Source of the DNA: Marthasterias glacialis
Lineage: Eukaryota; Echinodermata; Asteroidea; Forcipulatida; Asteriidae
Direction of reading: 5' to 3'
Assembly (NCBI GenBank): GCA_911728455.2
Contig: OU452228.1
Location: 21,832,950-21,896,949, forward strand
Length of the DNA stretch: 64,000 nt
Part shown: positions 32,615-42,806 of the stretch, one piece after another
Numbering within the stretch: the first letter of the stretch is position 1
Layout of the letters: each line of letters opens with the position of its first letter
Translations under genes and position numbers: made by a program
The notes under the pieces: generated by a model
The model's input: the letters and a program-made list of their open reading frames with translations, nothing else
Databases searched by the model: none
What the model was told of the DNA's origin: nothing

Positions 32615-32780
32615 CTGTTAAATCAAGAATTTAACTGTTAAATCAAGAATTTAACTGTTAAATCAAGAATTTAACTGTTAAATCAAGAATTTAACTGTTA
32701 AATCAAGAATTTAACTGTTAAATCAAGAATTTAACTGTTAAATCAAGAATTTACCTGTTAAAACAAGAATTTACCTGTCA
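32615..32780 (+). repeat. 20-bp minisatellite, right part (about 8 units)
   Basis: Same 20-bp unit as 30411-30511, more homogeneous (no tagctg variants), decaying at its right end to acctgttaaaac. Confidence 0.95.
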
Positions 32781-33164
32781 GTGTTTATCAGTGCAGCAGT
32801 CCTTGAGACTAACTGTCAATGTCAGTTTTTTCAGAAAATGTAATTTAGGCTCTTATATATATGCGTGTTGTTTTTAAAAAATAATTTTTACAGTGTTTCT
32901 GTTGGAGCAAACCTTCAGAAACGATGAAAGTAAACGAATGAGGTTGAAACTGAAATTACAATGTTAAGCAAAAATTGAAATCAGAAATTGAAATAAAACA
33001 GTTTTTATTTGTGTCAGATTTTTCCACTGCATAGTAAGGATATGGAGGAGAAATTTGTAATCCCCGAGGAATACAGAAAAATGTGTAGTGTCTTCGTCTC
33101 ACATGCAGTGGGATGCAGAACCTCTCTTTTGTCCCTTTTCTTTCTTCCTTTTATACAGTGCAGT

Positions 33165-33326
33165 CGTCATATGAATGAGGGTATGTAATGCTCTGTGAAG
33201 CATTTATAGTAAAGTGTCTTGCTCAAGGACACATGTGCCACAACCGCGACTCGAACCCACACTCCACCGACTCAGCCACCAGAACTTGAGTTCAATGCGC
33301 TAAGCCGCTCGGCCACAACACGCTTA
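33165..33326 (-). repeat. tRNA-Leu-derived SINE, head portion
   Basis: On the minus strand: 'gcgtgttgtggccgagcggc', 'gtgggttcgagtcgcggttg', 'cacatgtgtccttgagcaag'. The body is truncated. Confidence 0.85.
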
Positions 33327-33734
33327 CTTGCACATTTCCACTTGCCCATGTGGGGGGAAAACTAATAATATCATCCACAAAAAGGGTGTAGATTTATTTT
33401 CAAACGGCACTTTGGCATTTTTGTTTTTACCCCTCAGCCCCATGATATACATGAAGGCTGAAGGGGTATTGTATCATCTATATCAAGAATTCCGCATAAT
33501 TAGACCACAGAGCCTGAATTGAGATGAATAAAAGTCTGAAACTTGTGAGCAATTTATTTATTTGTCATTATTCCTGTTGTTGCAATTTACTTTCTGTAGC
33601 ATCTTGAAAGTGTACACGTAGTCGTTTCTAATGGTACAGAGAAAATTGACAATAATTTATTTTTACCCGTAACGTCCCAGAGGGCGATTAAATCACACGT
33701 AATCATTTCTTCACATTGTCTTTAGATGATTACG

Positions 33735-33960
33735 AGCGCTTCATTGCCTGAGATGAGATGACACCATGACTCGGCGGAAAGCGAGACCAGACAGCTTGTG
33801 ATTGACAACACGGTCCACGCCTCCAGAGATGGTCGCCTCGTTATGGCCATCAAAGTGTTGCAAAAGAACAGGTGTTTGGTAAGATGTTAAAGACAACATG
33901 CTCCAACTTCTTAAAGCTGTCGAAGCAGAAAGTATTGCTTTAAAAAAAAAAATGATTTGC
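33735..33960. other. GC-richer island, possibly conserved, unrecognised
   Basis: About 150 bp stands out from AT-rich surroundings and is open on both strands. Minus frame: SYQTPVLLQHFDGHNEATIS, then VVNHKLSGLAFRRVMVSSHL and a stop. No domain is recognised. It could be the tail of a decayed element or an exon. Confidence 0.3.
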
Positions 33961-34329
33961 ACAAATAAAAATAAACACTAAAATTAAAGCGATAGACACT
34001 TATTTAATAAAGGAAACAAAACACAGAAAACTTTACAATACTGTCAAAAAAGAAACTACTAAAGTCTCATTTTTGATTTGACACAAAAAGTTAGATTTTA
34101 ATTTAACTAGTGATAGATTTTAAATTTTTATAGATTCGAGACCGTTAGAAGCTTTCCTTTAAGGTATTGCATGAAAAAAACATGCCACTGTTTAGTGGTA
34201 GTTTTTTTGCTCTGCTATATCATTGTATTTTATATTTTAGTAATCTTGAACATATTATGTATTAGCGCCATGAGCACTTTTTGTGGATTTCTGCGCTTTA
34301 CAAGTTTTCATTATTATTACTTCATGATA

Positions 34330-34881
34330 TCACAGCATGCAAAGGAAAGATTGCATTTTCCTGTGTGCCAATAACTCCTCGAGTCGGGCTACATCCCGTA
34401 GTCCTAGATCTCGAGGGTCTTTCGCAGGATCCTAGCATTTTCCAAAAGTGCCGCCTTCTGCAGCAGCAGATCTACCCTCACAGTTGTGCCTATTTGATCG
34501 AGATGCTTACTTCAGTGCCTTCGGAATGGTGCCAAGTGCTCCCAACCGCCACAGGGACTACTTTCACCTTCACCTGCCAAACCTTAACGAAGTTCCCTTG
34601 CCAAGTCCTGGTACTTCTGGATCTTCTCTGTCTGCTTTAATTAATTAATTAATTTGAAGCTACTCTTAATTACCCGGCACAGCTATGTCGATGAGATGAT
34701 ACATCTTCATCTTATCTAAGACTACAACATCCGGACGTCTATGTTCTATAACATGATCAGTCTGAATGTTGAAGTCCCAGAGGATCTTGACCTGGTCGGT
34801 CTCTGCAACTTTCTCTGGAACTTTCTCTGGAACATGGTCGTTCCACTTGGCATGCACTTGGACTCCATACTTATTATTCAT
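34330..34881 (-). pseudogene. Decayed LINE tail with endonuclease-like RRPD...D motif
   Basis: The minus strand from about 34881 encodes KVAETDQVKILWDFNIQTDH, then RRPDVVVLDK and IDIAVPGN. After a gap, KYQDLAREL and KVKVVPVAVG appear in shifting frames. These blocks occur at the C-terminus of invertebrate LINE polymerases. The PD...D pattern suggests, without proving, a restriction-enzyme-like nuclease. The 3' sequence (cttgtaaagcgcagaaatcc, minus strand) resembles a LINE/SINE tail. Several frameshifts make it inactive. Confidence 0.7.
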
Positions 34882-34899
34882 ATTATTAGTTAATTAAGA

Positions 34900-36430
34900 A
34901 TTAAAAATGAAACATGAACTATTGTCGGGATCCTGTCACTTCATGTCAATCAGTCATGGACAAACAATTTTGCATGTGACATGTGTTTTGGGAATTGGCC
35001 ATGGCATCTGCGAAAGTTTTTGTATGTTTTTCGTTTCGAAACAGCATCATCTGTCAAAAGTCGTTCAGAGAAATAAAATGTGTAAAAAATAATTTCTTTC
35101 AGCAAAAATCGGGCTGTGCAACTTTAACATTAATTTGATAAAATGAAAACCATTGAATGGTGGCGGACACTGTGTACTGAGTACATGTACCGTCAGAAGA
35201 ATTTGACTGTAGTCAACAGATGGGTGCAAATCCCCAATGCCAGACAATGAGAAATACAACTTTGCAGAGAATTGGATTCCTACCGCGAGATTTGCCTCGG
35301 AGAGTATTGTTTTTCCGATAAACATCGGTCAAATTCAACAAGCAAACGTGGATTTGGGAATTCGGGCAGCCCTAGGGGATGAAGAGGGGGGGGGGGGAGG
35401 GGTTGCTCTCACACTATTTTTGATCAAATCCTCTTTTTTTTATCGAGTAAACAAGTAAAAGTTGTATCGCTGAGAGAGAGAGGAAAACCGAGGGGGTGAA
35501 AAAAAGAGAGTTATTTTCTGGATCATGCCTTGGGCTTCTGTGTAATTTAATGGATAGTATCTCCCTAACGCTGTTCGATCCGGTGAAATTAGTTGACAGT
35601 CTTCATGTACATTGGTTTTCAAGACTTGTGCTCAGAGGGATATTCATGTACATGGATCATATGCCGGGTTTAAGCTGGGGTACACCTTCAAAAAAACACA
35701 ACATTCAGCTTTTGTGTGATTGTGTGATGAAAAGCTAATAGTGGAATTATTCTTTCCCATTAATATTTATGTCTTTGACTGATCTGCTGTGCTGAAGACG
35801 TACAGATGTATGCATTTGTACAGCGTGCATATGTGTATAAAGGTTTAATACTAAACAATATTTTACTTTTTTGGTTGAAAAGGAGACTTTTCGCAAACAC
35901 ATTTCAGATGCTACAAATTTATCAGGGCATTGAGACGAGAGGATCTAGATATCAGATGACAAACATGCCTCGGGAATTATTTTGAGGCATTGCCGCACAA
36001 TTTAGATAGTTTATTTGATTTTTTATGAATATTTTTATCGACACTAGTTCCCCTGGCTGATGAAACTAGTGCGGTGGTAAAAATTCAAAGTGCGTCTGTA
36101 AATTGTTCTTGATACGTGGTGGTCGAGGATATTGCTCACAAAATGAATATTTTTTTTGGGGATTAGAATTTCCTTCTTGGCAAATCTTCACGGCGAGGTG
36201 GTAATATTGGCCAAAAAGTAAAATAAATAAACAAATAAGTAAAATGAGCGCAGGCTGCCTCACGTTTGATGAATGTGCAGGGGGGTTAGTCTGACTCTGA
36301 GATCCCCACAGGCCGATTTTTAGCCAGAAATTTAACAGATATAACATCATGTCCAGATTTACTGTAAATTTTAAAATAGGGCAGTTGGATTTCTCAAATT
36401 TCGTGAAAGACTAAACCCAAACTGGGGCGG
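34900..36430. other. No gene recognised
   Basis: AT-rich DNA with a G homopolymer near 35387 and scattered atgtacat words. The open frames of 60-94 codons lack splice context or recognisable motifs. Confidence 0.5.
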
Positions 36431-36432
36431 AC

Positions 36433-36654
36433 ACGACACAGGCGTATGGGGACTGTTTGGTTAAGGGATGGGAGGCAGGGGGCAGAGAAGTTGATTTGAT
36501 CAAACTGTTACACAATCGGATAAAAACACACAAGAAAGAATTACAATAAAAATGTTGGTTTTTTTTCTTGTTTTTTTTTTTCCTTTTCTTGCTTTGCCCG
36601 AATTGTCCCCACTGTTTTGACCTAATTTGTTTTATAGTTATTTATTTATTTATT

Positions 36655-36745
<91 letters not shown>

Positions 36746-36790
36746 TTTTTTTTTTTGGGGGGGAACAACTGCCCCCCTTGTACGCCTATT
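36433..36790. repeat. catacgcctatg-ended element expanded by a TTTA microsatellite
   Basis: The left 'aggcgtatgggga' and right 'ccccccttgtacgcctat' mirror the ends of 41355-41565. Most of 36636-36745 is (TTTA)n. The frames encoding repeated YLFI across it are artefacts. Confidence 0.7.
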
Positions 36791-37423
36791 GCTCAAGAGC
36801 CATCCATATGCCCCTCTGGAATAGCATCATGGCATTGAGGTCTTATGAATGAAGGGAGAATCCTTGAAAAAACAAATAAGCAAACAAACAAACATAATGA
36901 ACCTTCACGATTGTTTGTAAGCCTGAATCACAGGTTTTTTTTATCAATATTTAATGAAGGGCTGAGCCTTAAATAATCACATTCCATTAAAGAGTTTATG
37001 CACTTGGATGCAGCAATGGAATGTGAATGCCACTAAAGCCCAGACCAAATTGTCAAGAAATATATTTCCTGCTGATCAACTCTAGTGCGAGAGCGGAACA
37101 AATTTTCTTGCACGTCACAGTTGGAAACCGGCCCATAATTGATTGAGTCACAAAAGCTTGCGTAGCATTCAATTTTAGGGTTTATGAACCCAGGATTAAG
37201 TGTGGAAAACGTAGTTCTTGGGAAATGCAATGAGCTAAAGGGTACTCTGGCTTGATACTCCATTCTTGTGAGGGTGGGGCATTTTCCCTTGGTGTTATAA
37301 AGGGCACCTCTAGGAGGGACTTACATGGAGTAATTTGTACTGGACCATTTCGAGGGGCACCGAGGCAATGGCCAGGGGCATGGGTTTTTGGCTTATGGTT
37401 TGGTTAAGACCATTCAAAAATGT

Positions 37424-37858
37424 GCTGTCCAACGACTGAATTGAATTTTAAATTTACACTTTGAAAAACAAAAGTATGTGGAAAAGGTTTAAACTACATT
37501 TTAAGCAAGAGAAAAGAAAAAAGGAAAAAGGAAAAAGGAAAAAGGAAAATGAAAAAAAAAACAAAAAAAAAAACAGATTTAAATCATTATTTTGTATTAC
37601 AAAAAGTGAAAAGGTGGGCATCAACGATTATAATTTAAAATTCTAAATTTAAATTCAACTGAAAATGGCTGTCCAACGACCAAATTGGATTTTAAATTTA
37701 CACTTAACATTAAAAGTACATGGAAAATATTAAAACCATATTTTAAGCAAGAGAAGAGAAAAAAGAAAAAAACAAACAGATTGAAATCATTATTTGTATC
37801 ACAAAAAGTGAAAGGTGGGCATCAAAGGCTCTAATTTAAAATTGAAGCTCAACTGAAA
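37424..37858 (+). repeat. Tandem duplication, two units of about 190-240 bp
   Basis: Both units start with 'gctgtccaacgac' and contain 'ttttaaatttacactt', 'attttaagcaagagaa' and 'cacaaaaagtgaaaggtggg' or close variants. They differ mainly in the length of a (gaaaaag)n tract. Non-coding. Confidence 0.85.
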
Positions 37859-38338
37859 GTGCTACTACAACTCCAGAAATACAAAACGTATGGACGCGGT
37901 TGTCTAAATAGGTTTCTGTGAAGTATCAGTCCTACATGTGCGTGATAATTACAGGGGGAAATATAACATGGTTTAGATTTATCTGTTTCATACAGTATGT
38001 TGGTGTGCACGGAAGAAAGAAGTAATGAACGTTCAACCGGATAAGTGTGTAAGGATTAGTAATGTTTCAAGGAAACTGAGTGTGAAAGTTTGATCGGTTT
38101 TCTGCCATTCATAAGTCATTATAGGCAGGTTAAATTCTGCATTGGGAATAGGAAAACAATGGGGTAATTCTAGCAGCAAAAATGTGACAGTAATGTCATT
38201 ATTGTAAGGAGCCATTTTATTGCTTTACGACCTTCTGTTGCCAGGACTAAAGGGAAATTGATGTGCCTGGAAGAAGGTTGGAGAGCCTTACGACCTTCTG
38301 CCGTGCACTGATGAGTTCTCGGGATGATTGCGAACTAC

Positions 38339-38517
38339 CAAGCCTCGATCTTTAGTAAAAACAGGGGCAGGCCTTTGGTGGCCAAATCAGAGAAATTGTA
38401 CAAGGGCATGCTGGCCAAGTTGGTAGTGATAGTGCAATTTTTCTGAAGGTTATTCTGGCCAACTTGACAGGGCAAGAGGTCAATGGCCTCTGTGGCCTCG
38501 GTCAAGATCAAGGCCTG
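38339..38517. mobile_element. CAGGCCT-ended MITE, copy 2 (179 bp)
   Basis: The termini are 'caagcctcgatctt' (one change) and 'aagatcaaggcctg'. It is flanked by 'aactac' at 38333-38338 and 38518-38523, an exact 6-bp target duplication. It is inverted relative to copy 1. Confidence 0.9.
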
Positions 38518-38561
38518 AACTACATGTAACTACATGTAGTTGCAACTTGCAAACATTTTTT

Positions 38562-38679
38562 GAATGGCCTCACGTTTCGACCCTAGCAGAGTCTTTCTCA
38601 GAGGCTGAAAGTTGGCTTATTTTGGCTGAGATTCAGCCTTTGAGAAAGACTCTGCTGGGGTCGAAACGTGAGGCCATTC
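38562..38679. repeat. Foldback Penelope-like terminus, tcgaaacgtgaggcc family
   Basis: Arms 'gaatggcctcacgtttcgac' and its complement 'gtcgaaacgtgaggccattc' each extend over about 45 bp around a 30-bp centre. Single diverged arms are at 40070-40120, 44978-45020 and 48362-48410. Confidence 0.75.
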
Positions 38680-38790
38680 ACATTTTTTTTTTGCATTTAT
38701 ACAACAGGTCCTTGTGGTTGGTAAGCAGTTTGCAGCTAATTTTTATTTTTTCGTTTTTTTAGTTACAACTTCATACATTGAAAGTACAAA

Positions 38791-39116
38791 ATAAATCTTC
38801 AAGTTATACATTTTGTCGTTGATTTTATCAAGCATGATTGGTATCATAAATCAAATAAATGATATTTGATCTGGAAGCTTACATTACATGAACTTGATGT
38901 TACCGTTAGCAAATTTTCTTCCAACACAAACACTGAGTTTGGATTGTCGCAATCAAAATAAGCACAAAAACAGAAGAAAACCTTGGGCAGACTGTAGTTT
39001 TCTCACAATAACTTTACCATCTACATGAGTGGCGTGTCGTGGCCGAGTGGTCTAGCGCACCGGATTCAAGCTCTGGTGTTTCTGATCACCAGAGTGAGGG
39101 TTCGAGTCCCGGTCTT
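38791..39116 (+). repeat. Donor of a recent duplicative insertion (copied to 40200-40523)
   Basis: It is about 97% identical to 40200-40523 over 325 bp. It runs from 'ataaatcttcaagttataca' to the middle of a SINE head ending 'tcccggtctt'. In this copy the SINE continues intact, so this is the original. Confidence 0.88.
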
Positions 39117-39436
39117 GACACTTGTGTCCTTAAGCAAGACACTTAACCATTATTGCTTCGTCCTTTGGATGGGAAGTAAAGCTGTAGGTCCCGTGTGTTG
39201 TGTAATGCACGTAAAAGAACCCAGTGACATTTATCGCTAAGAGAAGGGGTTTGCCCCGGTGTTTCTGGCAGTGGCTTCTGAATGCGCCGCAGCACCTTGT
39301 AAACCTTTATAAGGTGCTACATAAATGGGTCTCATAATTCAAAAACTTGTCGTAAAAAAAGCTGACAATAATCTGTCAGGCGCTGTGTGCTTCGTTGAGC
39401 ACCATATAAATTATGCTAAATACTATTATTATTAAG
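39029..39436 (+). repeat. tRNA-Leu(CAA)-derived SINE, full length
   Basis: Box A 'gtggccgagtgg', anticodon stem-loop 'ccggattcaagctctgg', box B 'gggttcgagtcccgg', body 'ggtcccgtgtgttgtgtaat', 'ggggtttgccccggtgtttc' and 'gcaccttgtaaacc', then an (att)n tail. It is one of the best-preserved copies here. Confidence 0.92.
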
Positions 39437-40199
39437 TGTGTACATCATGTACATTTAATTTGATGAAATTGTCACAGGTTGCTGGTATGGTGTGTTTATT
39501 GAGAGCTAGATGATCAGTATGAATGTACTCATAAAAAAATAATAATTATAATAAGAATTTGTTATAAATGATGCGTATAATATAAAAAATAAATAAAAAT
39601 ATGGCGGCCATTCTGGTTTATTTTGGCTGAGATTCTGCGGAATGTTCAATGTACACAGAATCGGACAGTGATGGACAAATTAATTGAGCCCGAAACCGTT
39701 GAACGATTTTGTTTTGAGTAAATGTGCGTGGGATGAGCAAGCCTTTCCCCATCAAGGGACCTTTTTTTTCTGGACAATATTGAATGTGCCGAAAGGCATT
39801 CCTCGTCCTTAAGGTGTTGGTTCCCATGATGATCTGTTGCACAACTGCAAATTCTTGCAGAACAGGTCCCCCCCCCCAGTACATCACCCCCTGAAAAAGT
39901 CTTATTTACAGATTACTTCATCATTGTTTGAGCACGATAACAGCTTTATAGCTCTTGAAGGTTTTTGAGTAAAGACTGCAAATTATTTATCGTGAATTTT
40001 CTTTTACAAGTTTTTGCTAGGGCCATGGATTTATAAACAAAATTAAAATGGAATAAAAAAAAAAAAAAGAATGTTAATGGCCTTGCGTTTCGAGCCAAGC
40101 AGAGACATTCTTAAAGTCTAAAACCCCTCAAAAGTTGAATATTAACTGCTTTATTAGAAGTACTAAAATGCATCTAGTTTACCACACTATTTCTATGGT

Positions 40200-40523
40200 A
40201 TAAATCTTCAAGTTATACATTTTGTCGTTGATTTTATCAAACATGATTGGTATCATAAATCAAATAAATGATATTTGATCTGGAAGCTTACATTACATGA
40301 ACTTGATGTTACCATTAGCAAATTTTCTTCCAACACAAACACTGAGTTTGGATTGTCGCAATCAAAATAAGCACAAAAACAGAAGAAAACCTTGTAGACT
40401 GTAGTTTTCTCACAATAACTTTACCACCTACATGAGTGGCGCGTCGTGGCCGAGTGGTCTAGCGCACCGGATTCAAGCTCTGGTGTTTCTGATCACAAGA
40501 GTGTGGGTTCGAGCCCCGGTCTT
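40200..40523 (+). repeat. Inserted copy of 38791-39116
   Basis: It is inserted into a dispersed repeat whose uninterrupted form is at 575-690. The left flank is 'actatttctatggt' and the right flank 'ccccaatctatccccaaagg'. No target duplication or transposon ends are seen, and the SINE head is cut off. Confidence 0.85.
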
Positions 40524-40704
40524 AACCCCAATCTATCCCCAAAGGGCGCCCGCATGCAGTCAAAAACAAGGCTTATTCATAGCTGGTGGTCAGCAGAGAC
40601 ATGACCTTTGACCCTGGTTACTACATGTAAATCACATGTCATCCAAGGATCAATACCATTTTGAGTTGCATGTACTATGACGTTCAGTATGTATGTGTGG
40701 CTGA

Positions 40705-41050
40705 GCGTGTCGTGGCCGAGCGGTCTAGTGCACCGGACTCAAGTTCTGGTAGTCAAGTTGTCGGGGTGTGGGTTCAAATCCCGGTCATGACCTAGTGTCC
40801 TTGAGCAAGATGCTTTACTGTAATTGCTTCTCTTCACCCAGGGGAATAAATCGGTACCTGTGAGGGTAGAGGTTGCTAATGTGTTTGGAAATACCCTTCG
40901 GAGCGCCACAGCAGTGCGGGGCTGTATACTCCCCAGGGAGCTGAGAAAGATTACAGGAATGTTATTGACCCAATGACCAGGGCACTAATGAAAAGCGCAT
41001 TGATTAGTTATTATGAAACGGGCTCTATAAGAACTAATTAATAAATTAAT
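40705..41050 (+). repeat. tRNA-Leu-derived SINE with a different 3' body
   Basis: The head is 'gcgtgtcgtggccgagcggt' with box B 'gggttcaaatcccgg'. The body after 'ttgagcaagatgctttac' differs from the common family (ataaatcggtacctgtgag, then gctctataagaact). Confidence 0.8.
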
Positions 41051-41354
41051 AAGAATATGAAATCGCATTCTGGGAATTTTGAGACATTGAAGTGGTAGCA
41101 TTATTATATACACACCTAATTAAAGGCCAATCCATTTTAGATCATATTTACCCTTCCAGTGTATTCCGCCATTACTGGAAATGGAATGCATTTACAGGTA
41201 CAAAAACATATATGCTTGTGTATGCATAGCGCAGACTTAAAAATTTGCATCCTGCTGACGTTTTGTACGTGTTAACAGAATTGGTCGTGGATGCCTGTGA
41301 CAAGGTTTAAAAAATGGACGCTTGGCATCATCCAAGTATTATGGCGGGGAAACG

Positions 41355-41565
41355 TACATGTAGGCGTACGAGTCGAGGGGCGTGGGGGGCAGTTTCCCCC
41401 CCTCAAATTTGGGAAAAACAGGTGGGGAAAATGTGGGAAAAGCAAGAAGAAGAGAGGGGGAAAATAGGGACTTTTTTATTAGAAATTGGTACTTGTGTTT
41501 ATAACTGAGTTAAATTTTGGGCAAATCAACCCCTCTCACCAAAGAGGTCCCCATACGCCTATGCA
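41355..41565. mobile_element. MITE, cataggcgtacg family
   Basis: The left 'gtaggcgtacgag' and right 'ccatacgcctatg' are inverted. The interior is shared with 6610-6785 (attagaaattg, cttgtgttt, gggcaaatca). Non-coding. Confidence 0.7.
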
Positions 41566-42503
41566 GGGAAACACTTGTACAGGGCAACCAGACTATATCC
41601 AGACTGCATTGGTCTATGGTGTCACACGGCGTGATGCACTGAGTTGAAAACCTCATCGGTTAGACCGAGTTCAAGACCTTACTGCCTGTCCGAGTCATGC
41701 CAGTCATAACGTGATGCATTTATCATCATGAGTCATGGATTTTTTACGGCACACTTTAAGGGCTTTGTGAAGAATCAGATTATAGCAAGCGCCCTCTATT
41801 GAAATTAAGTCACCGTGGCGTGTACGCAGGCTGCAAAGAACAGACAGAATCTTCTTGAGGTGCATTTGCCAATTGGCTTGTTATTCGACGATTCAATTCA
41901 CAATTCAAAATGAGACATTACACTGGTTTTTTTTTCTGAATCATTCAACTGAATACCAGAATATTTAGATTTTCTCTAAGTGGCCTGTTTAATGTTTAGG
42001 TTGCTATTTTTTTTTTTATTGTTTTCAGTCAAGGTTAATGCGTTCTGGGGTCTTCTTTTTCTCTAGAGATATGTGTTTTATCATCATTCTACGTTTTATT
42101 GTCTAAACACAGTAATTCAAATAACCTAATTTCTTTTGTCAGTGTAATTCTATTTAGAGCAGAATTTTTATAAACGATTTAGTATTAGTTCTTGGACTTC
42201 ATTGTGTGGTTATGTTACTCAAAACCAAAATGAACTGAAATACGGCAAAACACTTTGTGTTATTGTGGCCATAATCTTTTGAGCACTGCATACTAGAATA
42301 ATTAAGAAAAATGGGTTCTGGTCTCAAGTTTATTTGAAAAAACCTAAGCTGTCAGATGAAAAAAAATTGCTCTTCTGTATTTTTTTTAAATCACAGATCA
42401 TAAATCATACTGCAGTAAGGTTTAGCAATAATGTCTTGTGTATCGCTGTCATTGTCCTTTGATTTGACCGTCTCATTTGTTTTTTTTTCTTGTTACCTTC
42501 TAG
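41566..42503. other. Upstream intron or flank of the sialyltransferase; no exon found
   Basis: AT-rich, with T tracts ending in the acceptor 'cttgttaccttctag' at 42489-42503. A short 5' coding exon with the initiator Met must lie upstream, but I could not place it. Confidence 0.5.
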
Positions 42504-42806
42504 ACATCGTACCGGATACTAATTTTCGCATTGCTCTACTGCCTGACATGTCTCGTCTGTATGACAATTTTCTATGATGGTGGTAGCACACAGGTGAAAG
42601 TCAAACCAAAGAATGGACCCACCCAAAAACCACTCCGAGGCCCCGGGAATGACAAGAACGATTCAGTTAATCGGACATTAAGGCCTGGTAAAAATTCTAC
42701 CACGGGCAAGCCCCTCAATTGGAGAGATGAAATAACCAAGGATTTGTTTCACAAGAAAGGACCAGATTTGTCTATAGAAGACTATCAATCACTTTTAGGT
42801 AACAAG
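42504..42806 (+). CDS. ST6GALNAC3/5/6-like: Sialyltransferase exon: membrane anchor and stem
   Basis: The acceptor is ttaccttctag and the donor GTGAGT. It encodes 101 residues: TSYR, the hydrophobic anchor, then a hydrophilic stem with VNRT and KNST. An in-frame TAG sits directly before the exon, so translation must start in another exon. The only in-frame Met here (42561) lies inside the anchor. Confidence 0.88.

Noticed and set aside
30411..32780. CRISPR-like array
   Set aside because: The 20-bp units are directly adjacent with no unique spacers, and this is a eukaryotic minisatellite.
36568..36852. Poly-YLFI membrane-protein-like frame
   Set aside because: It is (TTTA)n microsatellite translated.
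39029..39105. Functional tRNA-Leu gene
   Set aside because: Boxes A and B are good, but acceptor stem pairing is absent and the sequence continues into a shared SINE body.
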